DNA from: an uncultured Lachnospiraceae bacterium
Lineage (GTDB): Bacteria > Bacillota > Clostridia > Lachnospirales > Lachnospiraceae
Direction: 5' to 3'
Length of the DNA: 11,188 nucleotides
NCBI GenBank assembly: GCA_947382415.1
Contig: CANCYO010000082.1
Location: 1 to 11,188, forward strand
In this document: positions 6,514-11,188 of the stretch, in pieces
How the letters are laid out: each line of letters starts with the position of its first letter
How positions within the stretch are numbered: position 1 is the stretch's first letter
Notes under the pieces: generated by a model
The model's input: the letters and a program-made list of their open reading frames with translations, nothing else
The model's database searches: none
Told to the model about the DNA's origin: nothing
Made by a program: the position numbers and the translations under genes

Positions 6514-7314
6514 ATGGCAGACATGACAGGTACTGGAAAGATAACTCATATTATCCCCAGGTTTCAGGAATTGGAGACATATGTAAAAATAGCCGGAGAA
6601 CATTCTTTGGGATTTGAATATAACGACTTTTTTAACCCGGCTCTGCTGGACGACAGGGAGGCGCTGGCAAACCGCATCGCTGTCTATCAAAAGCTGGGCA
6701 GGCCTGAAGGGATCGATACCCTCCATGGCGCTTTTTATGATATCGTTCCGTTTAGCTGGGACAGCGGCATCAGCAGCCACAGCATCTATCGCATGCAGCA
6801 GTCTGTGGAGATCGCAGGAGAGCTTGGCTGCCGGGGCGTCGTTTTTCACACCGGACTGACGCCCGGGCTGGTGGGCGATCAGAAATATCGTTCCCATTGG
6901 CTTGAGGTGATGGCGGACACCGTGCGGATGCTGCTTGGGCAGGATGACGCGGTGGAGATTTACTGTGAGAACATGTTTGACGAGTCTCCTTGGGAGCTTG
7001 CGGAGTTGGCGGCGATGCTGGCGGGGGAGAAGCGTTTTGGGATATGTCTTGACATCGGACATATGATGCTTGCCACCGGTCAGCCAAAGCAGTGGTTTGA
7101 GGCCATGGGGCCCTATGTGCGCCATTTTCATGTAAATGACAATCATCTGAATCGGGATGAGCATCTGGCTCTGGGCTGCGGTAAGATCGACTGGCCTCAG
7201 ATTTTCGGGCTGATTCAGGAATACGGCCTGTCGGAGAACAGTATGCTCCTGGAGGTGAGCGGTCCGGACAGGATCGGGACAAGTCTGGATTATCTGCAGG
7301 CTTGCGGCCTATGA
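6514..7314 (+). CDS. Sugar phosphate isomerase/epimerase-like TIM-barrel protein
   Basis: A 266-residue cytoplasmic protein of the xylose isomerase-like / AP-endonuclease-2 TIM-barrel superfamily, which isomerises or epimerises sugars or cyclitols using a divalent metal. Visible family features are H71 (TLHGAF), H112 (VVFHTGL), E152 (IYCEN), D180 and H183 (CLDIGHMML), H206 in HFHVNDNH, and E247 (LLEVSG). The Glu/Asp/His/Glu set fits the usual metal site. The start is either the ATG at 6514, where the GAGG is only a base or so away, or the ATG at 6523, with about 10 bases of spacing; the second has the better geometry. It begins 10 bases after the HD-GYP stop and ends 18 bases before the ABC transporter start, so it is probably co-transcribed. 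The substrate cannot be named from sequence, and its link to the signalling genes is unclear. Confidence 0.85.
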   Translation: MADMTGTGKITHIIPRFQELETYVKIAGEHSLGFEYNDFFNPALLDDREALANRIAVYQKLGRPEGIDTLHGAFYDIVPFSWDSGISSHSIYRMQQSVEIAGELGCRGVVFHTGLTPGLVGDQKYRSHWLEVMADTVRMLLGQDDAVEIYCENMFDESPWELAELAAMLAGEKRFGICLDIGHMMLATGQPKQWFEAMGPYVRHFHVNDNHLNRDEHLALGCGKIDWPQIFGLIQEYGLSENSMLLEVSGPDRIGTSLDYLQACGL

Positions 7315-7332
7315 TATGGCCGGGGAGAAAGT

Positions 7333-9162
7333 ATGAGTGAGAATCTGAAGGCTTCTAAAAGTTCATTTGAGAGGAAGATGCGGCCCCCGAAGGGAATCGA
7401 GCCTGAGACCTGGATTGCCGAGTGTTATCGCAGGCACGAGGGGCATCCTCTGAGGATTCTGCTTGCCGTATATAAGGGGAATTATCATAAGTTCCTGCTT
7501 GCCATCCTGTTCTTTTTCATCAAGCATGCCTGTGTCTGGGTACTGCCTATTGTTACGGCCAATATCATAAACGACATCACCTCCGGGAATCCTGACTGTC
7601 TGCGCAACACGGTCTTTTACACGATCCTGATGGTGGTGCTGATCGCCCTGAATGTGCCTATGAATTATCTGTATACGGATTATAAGAGTCAGGCCACACG
7701 CTATGCGGAGACCGGGCTGAGGAAAGCGTTGATCCGGAAGCTTCAGCAGCTCTCCATCGCCTATCATGTGGAGACCCGCTCGGGGCGGCTGCAGTCCAAA
7801 ATCATGCGGGACGTGGAGGCAGTGGAGGGTCTGACCACCCAGATGTTTCTGAATGTGCTGAACATTGCGCTGAATATTATCGTGGCGCTGGTGGTGACTG
7901 TCAACAAGAGTTTTATGGTGTTTTTGTTCTTCCTGCTCACCACGCCCATCGCGGCCGTCTCCATGGTCACCTTCCGCAGTGTGATGAAAAAGCGCAACGC
8001 GGAATTTCGGAGAGAGATGGAGGAGACTTCCGCCCGGGTCATGGAGATGGTGGAGCTGATTCCCGTCACAAGAGCTCATGCCTTGGAGGAGGAAGAAGTG
8101 CAGAAGATGAGCAGCCAGCTCTTTACCGTGGCGGAGAGAGGGTACAAGCTGGATCTGGTGCAGGCACTGTTCGGTTCCGTGGGCTGGGCCATCTTTCAGA
8201 TATTCCAAGTGATCTGTCTGGGATTTACGGCCTGGCTGGCGCTGCAGAGCCGAATCATGGTGGGCGATATCGCCCTATATCAGAACTATTTTGCCACCAT
8301 TGTCAATCAGGTGTCAGCCATCATCGCGTTGGTTCCGGTCATTGCAAAGGGCATAGAGTCCGTCACTTCCATCGGTGAGGTGATTCTGTCAGACGATGTG
8401 GAGAGCAATGAGGGCAAGCGCGAAATTACCGATGTGCAGGGCAGCTTTTTATTCCGGGATGTATATTTCGGATATAAGGACGGCGGGAAGAATACCCTGA
8501 ACGGCCTGAATCTGGAGGTGAAGCCCGGGGAGACCATCGCTCTGGTGGGAGAGTCCGGCGCGGGCAAGACCACAATCCTGAATATGGTCATCGGTTTTTA
8601 TCTCACAGACCGGGGACAGGTGCTTTTGGACGGACAGAACCTGAATGAGATCGATCTGAGGAGTTACCGCAGATATCTGGCGGTGGTGCCCCAGACTTCC
8701 ATACTCTTCTCGGGCACTATCCGGGACAATATCACTTACGGATGCGAGAATGTGACGGATGCCCGGCTGGATGAGGTGGTCCGGGCCGCCAATCTGAAGG
8801 AGCTGATCGATTCGCTTCCCGACGGACTGGACACAAAAGTGGGAGAACACGGTGGAAAGCTTTCCGGCGGTCAGAGGCAGCGCATCTCCATCGCAAGGGC
8901 ACTGATCCGCAATCCCAAAGTGATCGTGCTGGACGAAGCCACCTCGGCGTTGGACAGCATCTCGGAGAAACTGATCCAGGAAGCGGTGAATCATCTCACT
9001 GCAAACCGCACCACTTTCATTGTGGCCCATCGCCTTTCCACCATCCGGGAGGCGGACAAGATTGCGGTGATCGACGAGGGCCGCTGTGTGGAATACGGTA
9101 CCTATGAGGAACTCATGGCGCTGCAGGGAAGATTTTATCAGATGAAGAAGATTCAGAGCTGA
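7333..9162 (+). CDS. ABC transporter half-exporter (fused permease and ATPase)
   Basis: A 609-residue type IV ABC exporter subunit that would act as a dimer in the cytoplasmic membrane. An N-terminal cytoplasmic stretch of about 50 residues precedes the permease (~51-345), where hydrophobic segments lie near 53-80, 95-112, 172-190, 195-215, 278-303 and 316-337. The ATPase domain (~370-600) is complete: Walker A GESGAGKTT (406-414), Q-loop Q454 (VVPQTS), signature LSGGQ (510-514), Walker B VIVLDE with E535, D-loop SALD, and H-loop H566 (AHR). Such proteins export lipids, peptides or drugs; the MsbA-like architecture gives no substrate. GGGGAG precedes the ATG by five bases. Only one half-transporter is present here, so it is probably a homodimer unless a partner is encoded elsewhere. 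The short spacing suggests it closes the upstream operon, although no good terminator follows its stop. Confidence 0.95.
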   Translation: MSENLKASKSSFERKMRPPKGIEPETWIAECYRRHEGHPLRILLAVYKGNYHKFLLAILFFFIKHACVWVLPIVTANIINDITSGNPDCLRNTVFYTILMVVLIALNVPMNYLYTDYKSQATRYAETGLRKALIRKLQQLSIAYHVETRSGRLQSKIMRDVEAVEGLTTQMFLNVLNIALNIIVALVVTVNKSFMVFLFFLLTTPIAAVSMVTFRSVMKKRNAEFRREMEETSARVMEMVELIPVTRAHALEEEEVQKMSSQLFTVAERGYKLDLVQALFGSVGWAIFQIFQVICLGFTAWLALQSRIMVGDIALYQNYFATIVNQVSAIIALVPVIAKGIESVTSIGEVILSDDVESNEGKREITDVQGSFLFRDVYFGYKDGGKNTLNGLNLEVKPGETIALVGESGAGKTTILNMVIGFYLTDRGQVLLDGQNLNEIDLRSYRRYLAVVPQTSILFSGTIRDNITYGCENVTDARLDEVVRAANLKELIDSLPDGLDTKVGEHGGKLSGGQRQRISIARALIRNPKVIVLDEATSALDSISEKLIQEAVNHLTANRTTFIVAHRLSTIREADKIAVIDEGRCVEYGTYEELMALQGRFYQMKKIQS

Positions 9163-9307
9163 GCTTATCCGCACAAATCATTTTTAGTAAATATTTAGTA
9201 TTTCTTTGGAATTTTATGTCGGCGGAATTAATTTTTGCCCCTTACACTGGTTGACAACGGATGACGGTTGCGTACCGTCCGGTCGATCAGTGGAAGGGGG
9301 TTTTTTG
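9163..9307 (+). promoter_or_regulatory. Intergenic region before DedA gene, weak candidate promoter
   Basis: This AT-rich gap of 145 bases has no clear intrinsic terminator for the ABC gene. The best promoter-like pair is TTGGAA (9206-9211), 17 bases, TAATTT (9229-9234), with 4 of 6 matches in each box. A perfect TTGACA occurs at 9251-9256 but has no -10 partner. A short GACGG/CCGTC hairpin (9263-9279) lies between it and the ribosome binding site. The start of a new transcription unit here is likely from the gap size, but the exact site is uncertain. Confidence 0.3.
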
Positions 9308-9823
9308 ATGGATGCGGCAGCACTGACGATGTATTTTACCCAATACGGAGGCATTGCCATTTTTGTGATTGTTTTTCTGGAGTATCTGAATCTTCCGGGA
9401 TTCCCGGCGGGGATCATCATGCCGCTTGCGGGAGTGATGGCGGCCAGAGGGCAGATCCCGTTTCTGTGGGTGATGGCGATCACGGTGGCCGCGGGACTTT
9501 TGGGCAGTCTGCTTTTGTATTTTATCGGGAAAAAGGGCGGCTGGATCATCATGAAGCTTTATCTGAAGTATTTTCCGAAGCAGGAGGAGGCGCTTCAGAA
9601 AAGTCTGGACTGGGTGAGGATGCATGGGCCCACAGGCCTTTTTGTGGCCAAGCTGATCCCCATGATCCGCACACTGATCTCCATTCCGGCGGGGGTTATG
9701 CAGATGCCTCTCGCATCCTATGTCACCAGTTCAACGCTGGGGATCGCCGTCTGGAATCTGGTCTTTGTGGGAGCAGGGTATCTGATGGGAGATCAGATTT
9801 TCCAGTGGCTGGACAAGTTATAA
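9308..9823 (+). CDS. DedA/SNARE-associated (VTT) family membrane protein
   Basis: A 171-residue integral membrane protein of the DedA superfamily, whose members include undecaprenyl-phosphate and phospholipid translocases and affect envelope integrity and membrane potential. Features are FLEYLNLPGFPAGIIMPLAG near residues 23-42, then AAGLLGSLLLYFIGKKGGW, and the later arginine-containing segment KLIPMIRTLISIPAGVMQM followed by WNLVFVGAGYLMG; these match the re-entrant loops and the conserved Arg-x-x-x-Pro-x-G region. The ATG at 9308 is chosen because GAAGGGGG lies seven bases upstream and the DedA homology begins right after it. An in-frame TTG at 9206 would add 34 unrelated residues. At 171 residues it is a little shorter than the E. 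coli DedA proteins (about 200-220), as is common in Clostridia. The transported lipid cannot be told from sequence. Confidence 0.9.
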   Translation: MDAAALTMYFTQYGGIAIFVIVFLEYLNLPGFPAGIIMPLAGVMAARGQIPFLWVMAITVAAGLLGSLLLYFIGKKGGWIIMKLYLKYFPKQEEALQKSLDWVRMHGPTGLFVAKLIPMIRTLISIPAGVMQMPLASYVTSSTLGIAVWNLVFVGAGYLMGDQIFQWLDKL

Positions 9824-9871
9824 GTCGGCATGGCATTGTGAATGGCAGGTTGTAAATCGTGATATATCAGG

Positions 9872-9947
9872 TTGCATGTCGGACAAATTCGGTCTATACT
9901 AATTCTGTATTGCGCTTGTCAGACAAAAAGGACAAGGTAAAATTTAC
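9872..9947 (+). promoter_or_regulatory. Promoter and paired palindromes upstream of the response regulator
   Basis: TTGCAT (9872-9877), 17 bases, TATACT (9895-9900, 5 of 6 matches) make a plausible promoter. Two palindromes of the form TGTC-N-GACA occur: TGTCGGACA at 9877-9885 inside the promoter spacer, and TTGTCAGACAA at 9916-9926 just after the expected start of transcription. Their centres are exactly 40 bases apart. A third palindrome, GTAAA-A-TTTAC, lies at 9937-9947, just ahead of the ribosome binding site AGGAG (9951-9955). The layout is what one expects of an operator for a dimeric repressor or for autoregulation. The promoter is moderately supported; operator function is inferred. 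Confidence 0.5.
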
Positions 9948-9965
9948 AAAAGGAGAGGGCCGGAT

Positions 9966-10673
9966 ATGGAAGACTATTGTATTTTGGTAGTGGAGGATGA
10001 CAATGAGATCCGAAGCGGCGTGGAGATTTATCTGCGCAATCAGGGTTATCGGGTGGTAACCGCTGCCAACGGCAGCGAAGGCCTGGAATTGATCAGAAGA
10101 GAGGAGCCCCATCTGGCAATCGTGGATATCATGATGCCGGTGATGGACGGCGTGACCATGCTCATGAAGCTTCGGGCCGAGAATTATGAGTTCCCGGTGA
10201 TCATGCTTTCCGCCAAGTCTGAGGAGGTGGACAAGATCATGGGACTGAATATGGGGGCAGACGATTATGTCACCAAGCCTTTTACACCGCTGGAGCTTCT
10301 GGCGAGAGTCAATTCGCAGCTCAGACGTTATAAGAAGTATCTGAACGCAGTGGGAGCCGGAACGGAAAACGGACATGTTTTCCGCGTGGGCGGATTGGAA
10401 CTGAACGAGGATACGGTGGAAGTGACTGTGGACGATGAGCCCGTGAAACTGACCCCTATGGAATTCAAGATTGTTCAGCTTCTGATCAAAAATCCCGGCA
10501 GAGTGTTCTCTGCGGATGAGATTTACGAGCGTGTGTGGAATGAACGGGCAGTAAATACGGACACGATCATGGTGCATGTGCGCAATATCAGGGAAAAGAT
10601 TGAGATCGATCCCAAGAATCCCAAATATTTAAAGGTAGTCTGGGGAGTCGGGTACAAGATTGAAAAGCAATGA
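9966..10673 (+). CDS. OmpR/PhoB-family response regulator
   Basis: A 235-residue two-component transcription regulator. The receiver domain (~1-120) has the acidic pocket E10, D11, D12, phospho-acceptor D54 (AIVDIMMPVMDG), S82 (IMLSAKS), Y101 and K104 (DDYVTKPF). The C-terminal winged-helix DNA-binding domain (~135-232) shows LTPMEFKIVQLLIKNPGRVF, then VNTDTIMVHVRNIREKI as recognition helix, and the closing WGVGYKIEK. Receiver plus winged helix at this length is the standard OmpR/PhoB form, and the sequence looks VanR/PhoP-like, but the regulon cannot be assigned. AAAGGAGAG lies 10 bases before the ATG. The next gene starts eight bases after its stop and is probably the cognate sensor kinase. 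Paired palindromes upstream may be its own binding sites or those of another regulator. Confidence 0.96.
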   Translation: MEDYCILVVEDDNEIRSGVEIYLRNQGYRVVTAANGSEGLELIRREEPHLAIVDIMMPVMDGVTMLMKLRAENYEFPVIMLSAKSEEVDKIMGLNMGADDYVTKPFTPLELLARVNSQLRRYKKYLNAVGAGTENGHVFRVGGLELNEDTVEVTVDDEPVKLTPMEFKIVQLLIKNPGRVFSADEIYERVWNERAVNTDTIMVHVRNIREKIEIDPKNPKYLKVVWGVGYKIEKQ

Positions 10674-10681
10674 GGAGTCTT

Positions 10682-11188
10682 ATGTCGGCAAATCGGAAGG
10701 AAAAATTTTCCAGAAAAGTGAAGTGGGGACTGATCGTCTGTCTGATTGTCACAGGCGTTTTCATGTCCTGCTATGGACTGTTTGACAGGCGCTGTGAATC
10801 GCTCAGGGACGGGAACCCGCTGGCAAGGCAGAGCACTATGAACTGGCTTGCCAGGAGCAGTTATGTGCTGTATCGGGACCTGCGGATGAAAAATGCTTCC
10901 GAACCACTGGACTATGTGGACGTTTATGTAAAGCCCCGGGAGAACAGCCAATGGGTTCTGGACGAACGTCTTCAGCAGTTATGGCTGGCGGGTGATGAGG
11001 AGTCTGTCGAAGAGCTGCCGGCCGACTGTGGGAGGGTATATACTTATCTGAGATGGCTGGAAGACAATCTGGAGGAATTGGAGCAGACTTTTCCCAATCT
11101 GAACGCTTCTTTCGGATATAGCTGTGAGAATCTGGAGACCGGAGAGCGCGTGGGAAATCTGGATCCGGCGCAGATGCTCCCCGAAGAT
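10682..11188 (+). CDS. N-terminal part of a probable sensor histidine kinase (runs off the window)
   Basis: An open frame of 169 codons begins at the ATG at 10682, with GAGGAG just upstream (about 4 bases of spacing, overlapping the end of the previous gene's stop region), and continues past the end of the window without a stop. The protein starts MSANRKEKFSRKVKWG, followed by one membrane segment (~15-33, LIVCLIVTGVFMSCYGLF). The remaining ~135 residues are hydrophilic and presumably extracytoplasmic (LARSSYVLYRDLRMKNASEP, DYVDVYVKPRENSQWVL, TYLRWLEDNLEELEQTFPNL). No HAMP, kinase or ATPase motif is reached, so the kinase call rests on the position immediately after an OmpR-family regulator and on the membrane topology. 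I do not recognise the sensor domain. Confidence 0.75.
   Translation, partial: MSANRKEKFSRKVKWGLIVCLIVTGVFMSCYGLFDRRCESLRDGNPLARQSTMNWLARSSYVLYRDLRMKNASEPLDYVDVYVKPRENSQWVLDERLQQLWLAGDEESVEELPADCGRVYTYLRWLEDNLEELEQTFPNLNASFGYSCENLETGERVGNLDPAQMLPED

Noticed and set aside
6205..7164. Long open frame on the minus strand (319 codons) across the HD-GYP/isomerase junction
   Set aside because: It overlaps two conserved genes on the other strand, and its peptide is a low-information shadow rich in His, Pro and Arg.
7305..7322. Hairpin CGGCC...GGCCG between the isomerase and the ABC gene
   Set aside because: Only five base pairs with no U-run, and it overlaps the ribosome binding site region; too weak to call a terminator or switch.
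9206..9307. Upstream TTG start for the DedA protein
   Set aside because: The ATG at 9308 has a strong GAAGGGGG site at the right distance, and the extra 34 residues are unlike the family.

Overview
The window reads as ordinary chromosomal DNA of a Gram-positive Clostridia-type bacterium, most likely a member of Lachnospiraceae. This is inferred from the moderate GC content, the strong AGGAGG-type ribosome binding sites, the character of the IlvC protein, and the mix of genes. All nine genes lie on the + strand, and no RNA gene, insertion sequence, CRISPR array or phage gene was seen.

Region 1 (1-1420) is the tail of a branched-chain amino acid operon: the 3' end of ilvN (acetolactate synthase small subunit) followed by complete ilvC (ketol-acid reductoisomerase). 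It closes with a very clear intrinsic terminator. IlvC has Tyr-Glu where the usual NADPH-selecting Arg sits, so its cofactor preference is open to question.

Region 2 (about 1479-9162) starts at a good sigma-A-like promoter. It holds a membrane-anchored FecR-domain protein with a Pro/Glu/Thr-rich stalk, whose C-terminal repeat module has been pushed out of frame. Next comes a CHASE2 class III adenylate/guanylate cyclase, then a GAF/HD-GYP phosphodiesterase whose start overlaps the cyclase stop. A TIM-barrel sugar isomerase/epimerase-like enzyme and an ABC exporter half-transporter follow with gaps of 10 and 18 bases. The first three genes look like one signalling unit. Two predicted extracytoplasmic sensing modules (FecR and CHASE2) would feed a cyclase that makes cAMP or cGMP, and that cyclase is translationally linked to an enzyme expected to degrade c-di-GMP. 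The co-transcription of the two last genes is inferred from spacing only.

Region 3 (9163-9823) is an intergenic stretch of about 145 bases followed by a DedA-family membrane protein. Region 4 (9824-end) has a promoter region carrying two TGTC-N-GACA palindromes exactly 40 bases apart. It is followed by an OmpR/PhoB-family response regulator and the first 169 codons of a membrane protein, probably its partner histidine kinase, which runs off the end of the window.

The most interesting points are the paired cyclase/HD-GYP cassette with its FecR partner, the frameshift in the FecR gene, the extra segment inside the HD-GYP domain, and the paired palindromes before the two-component system.
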